A stretch of DNA of 64,000 nt from Tautonia plasticadhaerens (GCF_007752535.1 NZ_CP036426.1:5828001-5892000); one strand, 5' to 3'. Shown: positions 27,855-37,372, numbered from the stretch's first letter. Notes: generated by a model not told the origin, from the letters alone. Translations and numbers: made by a program.

Positions 27855-28557
27855 CGTCCAGTCCTGCCCTGCCGTTCGCCTCGCCCCCGAACGGGGGCGG
27901 GCTTCGCCCGAGATCGTCCTTGCCTGGCTGATGCGACCGCCCCGCTCCCGGCCCCCGATCGGCTCACGCCTCGGGGGGAGCGGCGGCCGTCCCCGGGATC
28001 CGTCGAATCCCGGCCCCCCCGACCGCCACCCGGTCGCCGACGACCGGGACGCCGGACCGACTCAGGATCGGCCGGCCGATCCCGATTCCCCGACCTCGGG
28101 CCGGGATCCGGGAGAACCCGGTCGGCCGGTCGGTGTCGCCCGCGGGGGGTGGAGATTCCTGCTCATCCCGGTCCGAATCCTCGAGTTCGCGGGCCGAATG
28201 CCCCCTCCTCGCCCGCCGGTCCGACCTCGACCGGCCGCGACGGGCGGCCGGAACGGCCGAACCGTCCCTCGGGTTCGATCCCGTCTCCGGGATCGATCGG
28301 CGGATGGTGAGGCGTCCGTCCAAAGGCGACTCCGGTCGAGGTGTGAAGGCGAGGCGGGGGCGACCCGATCGGGTCTCATCCCCAATCCTATCACCCTCCG
28401 GTGCGCCGTGCCCAGCACCAGGCATGCGAAACTCGCGCCGGGCGTGGCGGCGACCGCCAAGGTATCATGTCCCCCGGAGGCCCCGCGGTCGGTCGAGCCC
28501 GGCCCGGACCCCGCCCTCGGATCGGATCCCCGGCTTCGCCCCCCAAGAGTCCTCGAC
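27855..28557. other. Long divergent intergenic region
   Basis: About 700 bases between divergent starts. Several ORFs are open on both strands, but all are Arg/Pro/Gly-rich translations typical of random GC-rich DNA, and none resembles a protein family. The less GC-rich part around 28380-28475 is closest to the dehydrogenase start. Confidence 0.3.
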
Positions 28558-29541
28558 ATGCCCACCGCCCTGATCGGCGCCGGCCCGATCCGAAATCGGC
28601 CCGGCCCCTTCCGAGAGTTGCTCCACCGGGCCGGATTCCGGACGATCGACCCCGAAGGCGGCGACGTCCTGCCCGAATCCTCGCTCCGGGAGGCCCTGCC
28701 CGGGTGCGAGGCGATCGTCGCCGGGGGCGAGCGGCTCCCCGCCGACCTGATCGCCGCCTGCCCGAGGCTCCGGGTGATCGCCCGGACCGGGGTCGGCTAC
28801 GACGCCGTCGACGTGCCGGCCGCCACCGAGCGGGGGGTCGTCGTCACCATCACCCCGGGCACGAATCAGGAGAGCGTGGCCGAGCAGGCGTTCGGCCTGC
28901 TGCTGGCCGTCACCCGGCGGGTCGCGCTGAACGACCGGCTCATCCGGGCCGGGGGCTGGGACCGGACCATCGCCCTCCCCCTGCGGGGCCGGACGCTCGG
29001 CCTGGTCGGCCTCGGCCGGATCGGCCGGGCGATGGTCCCCCGGGCCCGGGCCTTCGGCATGCGCGTGCTCGCCTTCGACGCGGTCCCCGACCCCGCCTTC
29101 GACGCCGAGCATCAGGTCGGCCGGCGATCGCTCGACGACCTGCTCGCCGAGTCCGACGTGGTGAGCCTGCACCTGCCCCTCACCGCATCGACCCTGGACC
29201 TGATCGACGACGCCCGGCTCTCCCGGATGAGGCCCGGCTCGATCCTCCTCAACACCGCCCGGGGCGGCCTGGTCGACGAGTACGCCCTGCATCGGGCACT
29301 CCTCTCCGGGCACCTCGCCGGGGCCGGGCTCGACGTCTACAAGGTCGAGCCCCCGCCGCTCGACCACCCGCTCGTCGCCCTGCCGAATGTCGTCTCCAGC
29401 CCCCACATCGGCGGCGTCGACACCCTCTCCATGGCCGACATGGCCGAGATGGCGGCGCGGTGCATCGTCGACCTGAAGGAAGGCCGATGGCCCGCCGACT
29501 GCGTCGTCAACCCCGAGGTCGGGCCGGGCTGGGCCTGGTGA
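28558..29541 (+). CDS. D-2-hydroxyacid dehydrogenase (phosphoglycerate dehydrogenase-like)
   Basis: 327 residues from the ATG at 28558; the frame is open far upstream, but that extension is low-complexity. The catalytic domain is split around a Rossmann domain with GLGRIG (151-156). The expected catalytic elements are present: Arg in LLNTARGGLVDE, Glu in DVYKVEPPP, and His in VSSPHIGGVDT. The ARTGVGYDAVDVPAA segment is typical of SerA-like proteins. It lacks the ACT domain of full-length SerA, so it may be a hydroxypyruvate/glyoxylate-type reductase or a serine-pathway enzyme. NAD specificity was not determined. Confidence 0.92.
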   Translation: MPTALIGAGPIRNRPGPFRELLHRAGFRTIDPEGGDVLPESSLREALPGCEAIVAGGERLPADLIAACPRLRVIARTGVGYDAVDVPAATERGVVVTITPGTNQESVAEQAFGLLLAVTRRVALNDRLIRAGGWDRTIALPLRGRTLGLVGLGRIGRAMVPRARAFGMRVLAFDAVPDPAFDAEHQVGRRSLDDLLAESDVVSLHLPLTASTLDLIDDARLSRMRPGSILLNTARGGLVDEYALHRALLSGHLAGAGLDVYKVEPPPLDHPLVALPNVVSSPHIGGVDTLSMADMAEMAARCIVDLKEGRWPADCVVNPEVGPGWAW

Positions 29542-29622
29542 GCCGATCCCGAGGCCCCGATGGGACCAGGATCGCCGAGCCGATCGGGGAGGAGACCGGG
29601 GCCATGCCGACCGGCCCCCTCG

Positions 29623-29745
29623 TCACGTCCCCCCCCGGAGGCCGGACACCGATTCGAGGACGAGGTAGACCGCATACACCAACGCGGGTCCGAGTACCAC
29701 GAGGGCGACCAGGACCCCGACGAGGATGACCAGCACGCGAACCAC
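29623..29745 (-). CDS. Possible 40-residue single-span membrane protein
   Basis: Directly behind the stop of the membrane protein gene, in the same frame, lies a short ORF starting at GTG 29745 and stopping at 29623. It encodes one strongly hydrophobic helix (VLVILVGVLVALVVLGPALV) followed by YAVYLVLESVSG, a composition unlike the Arg/Pro-rich shadows common here. A GGGGAGG stretch sits about 20 bases before the GTG, too far for a standard ribosome site, so the true start is unclear. It could be a small membrane gene, or a degraded C-terminal extension of the gene upstream. Confidence 0.3.
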   Translation of the reverse strand: MVRVLVILVGVLVALVVLGPALVYAVYLVLESVSGLRGGT

Positions 29746-29796
29746 AGCGAGAAACCGGATCGATGCCTCCCCTCTCCCCGGGTGCCGTCGGCCCCC

Positions 29797-30276
29797 TCAG
29801 GGGGACCGGGTCGGGGACGAGCGGGTCGTCCCGCCCGTAGTCGACTGACCGCCCGAGTCCCAGATCAGGAACGCCCCCAGGAAGAGCATCGGGGCGGAGA
29901 CGGGCAAGATCAACGCGAGCGACCAACGGAAGGCATGCGCGAGGCGCCCAGGGCCCCCCGACCACGCCTCCGGGGGAGTGGTCATCAGCTTGGCGGCCGC
30001 GATCGCCGAGACGACCGCCGCGATCAGCAGCAATGCGCCCCCCACTCGGGGACTTCGGAGCGCGACCAGGGACGCCGGCAGGAGTGCCAACGGGCCGGAG
30101 AACAGGAAGATCATCGCCCATGCGGCCCAGTCGCCCGGCCCGGCCAGCGGGCTGTAGCCACCGCTCGCCGCCCCGCTGGCGACGACCAGGCCCCCGAAGA
30201 ACTCGACGGCCCCGAGGAAGATCGCCAGGCTGATCAAGATCGCCCGGGCGAGGCCGTCCCGCCGGTCCTGGTCCAT
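29797..30276 (-). CDS. Four-helix integral membrane protein of unknown function
   Basis: 159 residues from the ATG at 30276 (another ATG at 30306 adds 10 charged residues). About four membrane spans are visible: ILISLAIFLGAVEFFGGLVV, WAAWAMIFLFSGPLALLPA, GGALLLIAAVVSAIAAAKL and LALILPVSAPMLFLGAFLIW. The ends are polar, with a Ser/Thr-rich tail. No family was recognised. It converges on the dehydrogenase gene. Confidence 0.65.
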   Translation of the reverse strand: MDQDRRDGLARAILISLAIFLGAVEFFGGLVVASGAASGGYSPLAGPGDWAAWAMIFLFSGPLALLPASLVALRSPRVGGALLLIAAVVSAIAAAKLMTTPPEAWSGGPGRLAHAFRWSLALILPVSAPMLFLGAFLIWDSGGQSTTGGTTRSSPTRSP

Positions 30277-30550
30277 GGTTCGCTCCCGACCCGGGCCGTG
30301 TTCCATCCATCCCCACCGAACCCGGTCCCGGATCCTCGAAGATGCCCGGAACGTGGGACGTCCGAGGAGGCCCCTCCTCGAGGGGCGGGGCGGTCGCCCG
30401 GAGCCGAGGCCCGGGGGGCCGAGTCACCGAGGTCCCTTCCCGATCGGTCGGCGGGAGGAACGCGAGGCGGCCCGCCGGGATCGGTTCTCCCGGGGGCCGC
30501 TGAGATGGGGTCGAGGCTCGGGCGCGGCGATCGCCTGCTCGGCCCGGCCG

Positions 30551-30880
30551 TCAGACCTGGAACGAGCTGCCGCAGCCGCAGCTCTTGGCGACGTTCGGGT
30601 TGTTGAAGGCGAACCCGCGGCGGCCGAGGTCGTCGATGAAGTCGATGACCGTCCCGTCGAGGTACGGGTCGAACTTCTTCTCCATCGCCACCCGGACGCC
30701 GTGGTACTCGGCGACCCGGTCCTTCTCGCTGGTCTCGGCGTCGAAGTTCAGGCTGTAGGAGAAGCCGCTGCAGCCGCCGCCCTGCACGCCGATCCGCAGG
30801 ACCAGCTCCTGGCCGTTGCCCTGCTCCTCGATGATCCGCTTGACCTCGCCGGCCGCCTTCTCGGTGAGCGTGACACTCAT
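30551..30880 (-). CDS. A-type iron-sulfur carrier protein (IscA/ErpA/HesB family)
   Basis: 109 residues, the normal size. The three conserved cysteines are present: C37 in [10 protein letters not shown] and C101/C103 in SCGCGSSF near the C-terminus. It receives or delivers Fe-S clusters during assembly. The cysteine desulfurase gene lies 126 bases upstream on the same strand, which supports a shared Fe-S biogenesis role. Confidence 0.96.
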   Translation of the reverse strand: MSVTLTEKAAGEVKRIIEEQGNGQELVLRIGVQGGGCSGFSYSLNFDAETSEKDRVAEYHGVRVAMEKKFDPYLDGTVIDFIDDLGRRGFAFNNPNVAKSCGCGSSFQV

Positions 30881-31006
30881 CGGGTTCGAGCTCCTGATCT
30901 GGACGGTTCGATTCGATATCGGTGGGAGGGAGGGGGAGGCCCGCCGCCGCGTCCGGCCGCCTCCTCGGATCCCTCGACGACACTATTCTACGCGGCCGCC
31001 CGGCGA

Positions 31007-32218
31007 TCACAAGCCTTGATGCCCGACTTTGGACGGACGAACACCCTCCGGGCCCCCCCCGGCCCGGAGCCGCCGGACCGCCTCGGCGATCAATCGGCCC
31101 GCCCGATCGACCTCCCCCTCTGTGGTGAACCGCCCCAGGCCGAACCGCAGGGTCGCCCCGGCGAGCCGCTCCCCGACCCCCATCGCCCGGAGGACGTGGC
31201 TCGGACCCGGTTCGGCCGACGAGCAGGCCGCGCCGGGGCTCGCCGCGACCCCCCGGATCGCCATCAGCAATGCCTCTCCCTCCACCCCCTCGAACCCCAG
31301 GCTCAGGTTGTTCGGCAGGCGGTCGGCCTCGCGACCGTGGCGACGAATCCCTTGATCCTCCAGGAGATTGCGGATCGAATCCTCCAGCCGGTCCCGGAGC
31401 CTTGCCATCCGGATCGCGTCTGACGGGCCCTCCTCGGCGGCCAGCTCGGCGGCCCTCCCCAGCGCCACGATCAGCGGCACCGGCAGCGTCCCGCTCCGCA
31501 AGCCCCGCTCGTGCCCCCCGCCGTCGACCAGCGAGACGAGGCGGGCCCGCGCCCCCCGACGCCGGACGAACAACGCGCCGATCCCCTTCGGCCCGTGGAA
31601 CTTGTGGGCCGTGAGGCTGAGCAGGTCCGCCCCGACTTCCTCCAGGTCGACCGGGATCTTGCCCACGGCCTGGGAGGCGTCGGTGTGGAAGGTCACCCCG
31701 CGCTCCCGGCAGAGTCGGCCAATCTCCCGGATCGGGTTGATCGTGCCGACCTCGTTGTTCGCCGCCATCACCGAGACGAGCGCCGTCCGGTCGGTGATCG
31801 CCTCGGCGACCGCCTCCGGCGAGATCCGCCCGTCCGGGTCGCAGGGGACGACCGAGAGGGACCAGCCCTCCTCCCGGGCGAGCCTCCGCATCGGGTCGAG
31901 GACCGCCCGGTGCTCGACGGCCGAGCAGACGAGGTGCCCCCCCTGCCCCCGATGGGCCCGGGCCGTCCCCTTGATCGCCAGGTTGTTGGCCTCTGTCGCC
32001 CCGGAGGTGAAGACGATCTCGGGGGGCTCGGCGCCGATCAGCCCGGCGACCTGCTCCCGGGCCCGGTCGACCGCGTCGCCCGCCTCCCAGCCGAAGGCAT
32101 GGGAGGCGCTGGAGGCGTTGCCGTACCGCTCGGTGAAGTAGGGGAGCATCGCCTCGACGACCCGGGGGTCGACCCGGGTCGTGGCGTGGTTGTCCAGGTA
32201 GATGACCTCGTCGGGCAC
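31007..32218 (-). CDS. Cysteine desulfurase (NifS/IscS family)
   Basis: 403 residues, a PLP-dependent class V aminotransferase fold. The start is MPDEVIYLDNHATTRVDP. The cofactor residues are visible as TSGATEANNLAIKG, H104 (SAVEHRAVLD), D180 (FHTDASQAVGK) and the Schiff-base K206 (SLTAHKFHGPKG). The sulfur-accepting C332 lies in a loop reading GAACSSAEPGPSHVL, which fits the IscS/NifS group. It supplies sulfur for Fe-S clusters with the A-type carrier downstream. It is divergent from the methyltransferase gene at 32345. Confidence 0.95.
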   Translation of the reverse strand: MPDEVIYLDNHATTRVDPRVVEAMLPYFTERYGNASSASHAFGWEAGDAVDRAREQVAGLIGAEPPEIVFTSGATEANNLAIKGTARAHRGQGGHLVCSAVEHRAVLDPMRRLAREEGWSLSVVPCDPDGRISPEAVAEAITDRTALVSVMAANNEVGTINPIREIGRLCRERGVTFHTDASQAVGKIPVDLEEVGADLLSLTAHKFHGPKGIGALFVRRRGARARLVSLVDGGGHERGLRSGTLPVPLIVALGRAAELAAEEGPSDAIRMARLRDRLEDSIRNLLEDQGIRRHGREADRLPNNLSLGFEGVEGEALLMAIRGVAASPGAACSSAEPGPSHVLRAMGVGERLAGATLRFGLGRFTTEGEVDRAGRLIAEAVRRLRAGGGPEGVRPSKVGHQGL

Positions 32219-32344
32219 GAGTCGGGCCTCCCGAGCGGTCCGAGGGCGGGAAATCCGCCTTGCCGTTTCCGCGGTTCTCGACCAATCTTATCCGAGCCCC
32301 CCCGGGATGGACCCCCTACTCCGACGGTCATCGAGGACCCGACC

Positions 32345-33058
32345 ATGGGCTACGACAAGCGCCAGGCCACCGAGGAATTCGCCCGCTGGAGCCGGTCCTA
32401 CGACCAGTCGGTCCTCCAGTGGCTGTTGTTCGGCCCCTCGCATCGGGCCATGATCCGCCGCATCCGGGACCGATTCGGCGACCGGCCGATCCGGGTGCTG
32501 GACGTCGGCTGCGGCACCGGCGTCTTCGGCGAGCGGATCGTCCGGTCCCTCCCCAACGCCCGGGTCTTCGGCATGGACCTCGTCTCCGAGATGCTCCGGG
32601 GCGGGGCCGCCCGCTGGGCCTCCCACGAGGGGACGATCTGCCCGGTCCAGGGGGACAGCGAGCACCTGCCCTTCGCACCTGGCAGCTTCGACGTGGTCAC
32701 CTGCGCCAACAGCTTCCACCACTACCCCGACCAGGGCCGGGCCGTGGCCGAGATGCACCGCGTCCTGAAGCCGGGCGGCCGACTCATGCTCATCGACGGC
32801 TACCGGGACGCCCCCTGGGGCTGGTTCATCTACGACGTCTGCGTCGAGACGGTCGAGGGGAACGTCCACCACTGCTCCCGATCCCGGCTCCGCGACCTCT
32901 TCGCCGCCGCCGGCTTCGTCGAGACCGAGCAGACCGTCCACCGGGGCCCCGCCCCCTTCCTCCTCAGCGAAGGGGTCGCCCGGTCGGCCTCGACCCTCCG
33001 GCGCCCGCACATCGCCGTTTCAGGCCGGGCGGCCCGCCCGGTCGCCTCGGCCGACTGA
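32345..33058 (+). CDS. Class I SAM-dependent methyltransferase (UbiE-like)
   Basis: 237 residues from the ATG at 32345. The SAM fold is clear: motif I VLDVGCGTGVFGERI, the acidic end FGMDLVSEML, DSEHLPFAPGSFDVVTCANS and the post-motif VLKPGGRLMLIDGYRD. The substrate cannot be told from sequence; the Methyltransf_11 style suggests a small molecule or quinone. It is divergent from the cysteine desulfurase and converges on kynU. Confidence 0.9.
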   Translation: MGYDKRQATEEFARWSRSYDQSVLQWLLFGPSHRAMIRRIRDRFGDRPIRVLDVGCGTGVFGERIVRSLPNARVFGMDLVSEMLRGGAARWASHEGTICPVQGDSEHLPFAPGSFDVVTCANSFHHYPDQGRAVAEMHRVLKPGGRLMLIDGYRDAPWGWFIYDVCVETVEGNVHHCSRSRLRDLFAAAGFVETEQTVHRGPAPFLLSEGVARSASTLRRPHIAVSGRAARPVASAD

Positions 33059-33097
33059 CGGGGCCGCCCGATCGGCGGACCCGGCTTCCTCCCGGCG

Positions 33098-34300
33098 TCA
33101 GGTCACGGCGCCCGAGGTCCCGGCGAAGGTGCGCCACGACCCGGATTCGAGGATCTCGGAGATCGCCCCGACGGCCTCCTCCAGCTCCTCGTCCCGGGTG
33201 TAGAAGTGCGGGGAGAGCCGGATCCCCGCCCCCGGCCGGTAGTCGCAGAGGATCTCCCGGGCCTTGAGCGCCCGGGAGACCGCCAGGCCGTTCGGCACGT
33301 CGAGGGCGACCGTCCCCCCCCGTCGGTCGGGATCCCGGGGGACGTTGCAGCGGTACCCCCGTTCGCCCGCCAGCGCGATGAGCTGCCCCGTCTGGCGGAT
33401 GGACTTCTCCCGGATCGCCCCGATGCCCGCCTCCCGGATGATCTCCAGGCCCGGCCTCGCGGCGTGCAACGCCGGGATGTTCGGCGTGCCGTGCAGGAAC
33501 CGCCAGGCGTCGGCCCGACGCTCCAGGGTCGGCTCGAAGGCGAAGGGCTTCGGATGAGCCATCCAGCCCGTCAGCCGGGGGGCCAGCACCTCCCGCAATC
33601 CCGGCCGCACCCAGAGGAAGGCCGCCCCCGGCCCGCCGCAGAGCCACTTCAGGCAGCCGCCGATGTAGGCGTCGACCCCCAGGGCCTTCACGTCCACCGG
33701 GATCGCCCCGACCGCCTGGTAGCCGTCGACGATCGAGACCGCCCCGACCCCCCTCGCCCGCTCGGCGATTGCGTTCACGTCGTGGATGAATGAACTCTTG
33801 AACAAGACATGCGAGACGTTCACGAACGCCGTCCGGTCGTCGATCTCCCCGGCGACCCGTCCCGAGTCGACCGCGATCCCGTCCTCCGAAGGCACATCCA
33901 CCACCTCGGCGCCGAGGCCGCACTGCTGGTCGATCAGGTATTTGACCGAAGGGAAGTGCATCGCGTCGGTGACGACCTTCGGGCGCCCTCCCCGATAATC
34001 GAAGCAGCTGAACAGGACGGCGTGGGCGATCGTCACGCTCGGCTGGAACACGACCTCCCCCGGCCCCGCGCCGATCAGGGGGGCGACCAGGTCCCCGACG
34101 GCCGAGGCCATCTCCCACCAGGATTCCTCCCAGGCCCGCACCCCCCGGTCGGCCCAGGTCCGGAAATAGGCCCTGAGCGCCTCCTCCACCCCCTCCGGCA
34201 CCGCCCCCAGGGAATTGCTGATGAGGTAATTCGTCCGCCCCAGGATCGGGAAACGTCCCCGGTAGGCCAGAAGCGGGTCGTCGGGCGTCGGTTCAGCCAC
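33098..34300 (-). CDS. kynU: Kynureninase (class V aminotransferase-like)
   Basis: 400 residues. A PLP fold with D192 (VSIVDGYQAVGAIPVD) and a Schiff-base lysine, K218, in GGCLKWLCGGPG, which matches the kynureninase pattern HKWLNGGPG. Kynureninase hydrolyses L-kynurenine (or 3-hydroxykynurenine) to (hydroxy)anthranilate and alanine. The start overlaps the kynurenine formamidase gene by 8 bases, and this pairing is the main support for the specific assignment over a generic aminotransferase. Confidence 0.85.
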   Translation of the reverse strand: MAEPTPDDPLLAYRGRFPILGRTNYLISNSLGAVPEGVEEALRAYFRTWADRGVRAWEESWWEMASAVGDLVAPLIGAGPGEVVFQPSVTIAHAVLFSCFDYRGGRPKVVTDAMHFPSVKYLIDQQCGLGAEVVDVPSEDGIAVDSGRVAGEIDDRTAFVNVSHVLFKSSFIHDVNAIAERARGVGAVSIVDGYQAVGAIPVDVKALGVDAYIGGCLKWLCGGPGAAFLWVRPGLREVLAPRLTGWMAHPKPFAFEPTLERRADAWRFLHGTPNIPALHAARPGLEIIREAGIGAIREKSIRQTGQLIALAGERGYRCNVPRDPDRRGGTVALDVPNGLAVSRALKAREILCDYRPGAGIRLSPHFYTRDEELEEAVGAISEILESGSWRTFAGTSGAVT

Positions 34301-34925
34301 GGGGCAAGGTCCTCAGCACGGCCCGGACGGGGCTCGCGTCGAAGCCCACCAGGCGAAGGGGCAGCGCGATCAGTTCGTAATCCCCCTCGGGGACTCCCCC
34401 GAGACACACCCCTTCGAGGATGGTCACCCCCCGCTCCAGGCATCTCCAGTGGGTGGGCAGGTCCTTGGAGTCGAACCGGTCGACGCTCGGCGCGTCGGTG
34501 CCGACCAGCACCACGCCCCGATCGGCGAGCGTGTCGATCAGCGCCGGGTCCAGCGGCGCGAAGACCTCCGGGAACGCCTCCGGATCCGGGTGTGTTCCGG
34601 TGTCGATCAGGACCCGGGGCGGGAGGGCTCCGTCCGGCAGGTGGCCCGACCCGACCGCCTCCCCCTGGACGACGCGAGGCCGGATCACCTGGCAGGGCCC
34701 CACGAACGTGTCCAGCGGGAGCGAATCGACCCCGGGCGCATCGAGCCCGTAGTGGTTCGGCCCGTCGACGTGCGAACCCAGGTGGACCGTCGCGTGCAGG
34801 GTCGACAGCGTGAGGCCGTCCCCCCGCTTCATGTCCGAGAGCACCTCCCGGCTCGGCGGCGTGTCCCCCGGCCAGACCTTGAGTCGGGGGGAGATCGGCG
34901 GCGAGAGGTCGTAGATCCGGCACAT
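34293..34925 (-). CDS. kynB: Cyclase-family kynurenine formamidase
   Basis: 210 residues from the ATG at 34925. The metal-binding motif of the KynB/cyclase family is at H48-H58 (HLGSHVDGPNHY), with the expected N-terminal IYDLSPPISPRLKVWPGD and the C-terminal VTILEGVCLGGVPEGDYELI. It hydrolyses N-formylkynurenine to kynurenine. It is coupled to kynU by overlap. The first enzyme of the route, tryptophan 2,3-dioxygenase, is not in the window. Confidence 0.9.
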   Translation of the reverse strand: MCRIYDLSPPISPRLKVWPGDTPPSREVLSDMKRGDGLTLSTLHATVHLGSHVDGPNHYGLDAPGVDSLPLDTFVGPCQVIRPRVVQGEAVGSGHLPDGALPPRVLIDTGTHPDPEAFPEVFAPLDPALIDTLADRGVVLVGTDAPSVDRFDSKDLPTHWRCLERGVTILEGVCLGGVPEGDYELIALPLRLVGFDASPVRAVLRTLPRG

Positions 34926-34933
34926 GGCCTCGA

Positions 34934-35896
34934 TCACCCCCGCCGGACCTGGTCCAGGCTTGCTCGTAGGGTTCGCACCGAATGACGGAACGCCTCGGCC
35001 TCCTCGTCGGAGAGCGGTAGCTCGACGACGTGCTCCGCCCCCGACCGTCCGACCACCGTCGGCAGGCTGGCCGACATCCGCACCTCGATCCCGCAACGGC
35101 CCAGCATCGGCGAGCAGACGGTGATCACCGTCTTCTGGTCCCGGAGGATCGCCTCCACCACCCCGAGCAGGCCGAGGCCGATGGCATAGTAGGTCGCCTG
35201 CTTCCGCTGGATGATCTCATACGCGGCGCGACGGGTCTGCTCGGCGATCCGATCGCGGTCGACTTCCGATTTCTGCCGCCCGCCCGGCCCGACGAAGTGG
35301 TCGATCCGGACCCCGCCGATGTCCGCCAGGCTCCAGACGGGGACCTGGGTGTCGCCGTGCTCGCCGATGACGTAGGCGTGCACGCTCCTCGGGTTCACGG
35401 CGAAGTGCTCCCCCAGCAGCACCCGGAACCGGGCCGTGTCGAGCACCGTCCCCGAGCCGATCACCCGGCCCTCGGGCAATCCCGCGCAGTCGGCGGCGAT
35501 CTGCGTCAGCACGTCCACCGGGTTGCTCGCCACCACGATCACCGAGTCGGGCGCGGCGGCCGCCACCATCGGCACGATGTCCGCGATCACCTCCGCGTTC
35601 TTCTGCAGGAGGTCGATCCGCGTCTCCCCCGGCCGCTGGTTCCTCCCGGCGGTGATCACCACCGCCTCGGCCCCGGCCAGGTCGTCGTAGTCCCCGGCCC
35701 GGATCCGCATCGGGCTGACGAACGGCAGGCCGTGGTTGAGGTCCATCGCCTCCCCCTCGGCCCTCCGGCGGTCGAGGTCCACGAGGACCAGCTCCGTGGC
35801 CACGCTCCGCTGCATCAGGGCGTAGGCGAACGAGCTGCCGACCATCCCCGTGCCGACCAGTCCCACCTTCCCCCGCCTCGCCCCTGCGGCCATCAT
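34934..35896 (-). CDS. ldh: L-lactate dehydrogenase
   Basis: 320 residues of the lactate/malate dehydrogenase superfamily. NAD-binding VGLVGTGMVGSSFAYAL is followed by the substrate loop GRNQRPGETRIDLL, in which Gln at the specificity position indicates lactate rather than malate, then VVASNPVDVLT and the active-site AYVIGEHGDTQVPVW with catalytic His. It interconverts pyruvate and lactate with NADH. Only 8 bases separate it from kynB downstream, so it may lead that transcription unit. Confidence 0.93.
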   Translation of the reverse strand: MMAAGARRGKVGLVGTGMVGSSFAYALMQRSVATELVLVDLDRRRAEGEAMDLNHGLPFVSPMRIRAGDYDDLAGAEAVVITAGRNQRPGETRIDLLQKNAEVIADIVPMVAAAAPDSVIVVASNPVDVLTQIAADCAGLPEGRVIGSGTVLDTARFRVLLGEHFAVNPRSVHAYVIGEHGDTQVPVWSLADIGGVRIDHFVGPGGRQKSEVDRDRIAEQTRRAAYEIIQRKQATYYAIGLGLLGVVEAILRDQKTVITVCSPMLGRCGIEVRMSASLPTVVGRSGAEHVVELPLSDEEAEAFRHSVRTLRASLDQVRRG

Positions 35897-36108
35897 CGCT
35901 CACTCCATCTCGACTCGACCCCCGGTCTCCCGCCTCCGATTAGCCTATCTCCCCCGCCCCCCACCGGCGAGCCCCCGTCCGGGAACCGCATCCGATCCGG
36001 CTCAGTTCCCCTGGGCGGTCGGGCCGAAAGATGATACGACTCTCCCCCGGCCGGGCCCTTCCCGGTCGTTGCACGCATGACGCGGAGCGATTCGAGGAGG
36101 ATCGACCG

Positions 36109-37335
36109 ATGGACCGGCGACAGGCGATCCGGGCGGCGGGCATCCTGATGGCCCAGGCCGCCGTCGGCAAGGTAGCGACGGGCCAGGACTTCGGCGCCCT
36201 GCTCGAGGACTTCGGCAAGGACATCCTCCGCCAGCAGCTCACCCCCGAGAACATCCAGCGGACCCTCAAGCCCCACCTCACCGGCGAGACGGTCCCCATC
36301 CAGACGGCCGACGGCTGGACGCTGGTCGCCCACCGCTTCCGCCCCGCCACCGGCGTGAGGCCCGGCACCATGCCGGTCATCCTCTGCCACGGCCTCAGCT
36401 ACAACGCCCAGTTCTGGGACATCAGTCCCGAGGTCTCCCTCCCCAACTTCCTCGCCGAGCGCGGCTGGGACGTCTGGGTGGTCAACCTCCGGGGCTCGGG
36501 GCTCTCGTCCAAGTGGGTCGCCAAGCTCGACGCCGCCCCCACCATGGTCGTCGGCGGCCTGATCCGCCGGGCGACCAACAACAAGATCGCCCCCACCGGC
36601 TACGCCACGCTCGACCCCAAGTTCGCCCGCTGGAACCTCGACGACCACATCAACTACGACCTGCCCGCGCTGGTCCACCTCGTCCGGTCCCACACCCGGG
36701 CCCCCGAGGTCGCCTGGGTCGGCCACTCGATGGGGGGCATCATCCCCCTCTGCCACCTGGCCCGGTACCAGAACCCCGGCATCGGCCGGCTGGTCACGGT
36801 CGGCTCGCAGGTGACGATGCCCGACGGCCAGCTCGCCACCCAGTTCCTCATGGAGCTGATCGCGCTCCGCAACGGCCAGCTCGCCGGGCAGATCCTCCCC
36901 GAAGAATTGCTGATCGACTCCAAGACCAGCATCGACAACATGTTCTTCAACCAGGGGCACGTCTCCCCCCAGGTCTACCGGGCCCTGACCCACGACGGCA
37001 TCGACGTGCCCTCGATCGGCCTCCTGCAGCAGTACCTCGTCCTGGCCGCCCGCAAGGAGCTGCTCGACGCCGGCAAGACGCTCAGCTACGCCTCGATGCT
37101 GCCCAACGTCCAGGTCCCGATCCTCGTCTCCTGCGGCGCCTCCGACCAGCTCGCCCCCCCCCAGGTCCAGCAGACGATCTACGAGCGGGTCGGCTCGACC
37201 GACAAGACCCTGCTCCCCTTCGGCCGGGCCCAGGGCTTCGCCGCCGACGCCGGGCACTCCGACGCCCTCGTCGGCCTCACCAGCCGCCAGCAGGTCTACC
37301 CCACGATCGAGAACTGGCTGCTCGGCGCCCGCTGA
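36109..37335 (+). CDS. Alpha/beta hydrolase with possible Tat-like N-terminus
   Basis: 408 residues from the ATG at 36109, supported by a GAGGAGG site about 9 bases upstream. The N-terminus MDRRQAIRAAGILMAQAAVG has an RR and a weakly hydrophobic stretch, a borderline Tat signal. The hydrolase fold shows the oxyanion HG (PVILCHGLSYNAQFWD), the nucleophile elbow GHSMGG (VAWVGHSMGGIIPL), then Asp in SCGASDQLAPP and a late His in DAGHSDALVG. It resembles lipase/esterase proteins of the lysosomal-lipase group. The substrate is unknown. Confidence 0.88.
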   Translation: MDRRQAIRAAGILMAQAAVGKVATGQDFGALLEDFGKDILRQQLTPENIQRTLKPHLTGETVPIQTADGWTLVAHRFRPATGVRPGTMPVILCHGLSYNAQFWDISPEVSLPNFLAERGWDVWVVNLRGSGLSSKWVAKLDAAPTMVVGGLIRRATNNKIAPTGYATLDPKFARWNLDDHINYDLPALVHLVRSHTRAPEVAWVGHSMGGIIPLCHLARYQNPGIGRLVTVGSQVTMPDGQLATQFLMELIALRNGQLAGQILPEELLIDSKTSIDNMFFNQGHVSPQVYRALTHDGIDVPSIGLLQQYLVLAARKELLDAGKTLSYASMLPNVQVPILVSCGASDQLAPPQVQQTIYERVGSTDKTLLPFGRAQGFAADAGHSDALVGLTSRQQVYPTIENWLLGAR

Positions 37336-37348
37336 TCGTCCCCGGCGG

Positions 37349-37372
37349 GGGCCGGGATGATATCCCCGGCCC
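37349..37372. terminator. GC-rich hairpin after the hydrolase gene
   Basis: An 8-bp stem (GGGCCGGG with CCCGGCCC) and 8-base loop lies 14 bases behind the hydrolase stop. It has no U-tract, so it would be a Rho-independent terminator only of the GC-rich variant type. Confidence 0.45.

Noticed and set aside
27964..28425. 153-codon minus-strand ORF in the long intergenic region
   Set aside because: Arg/Pro/Gly-rich, no domain, no ribosome site; likely chance open frame.
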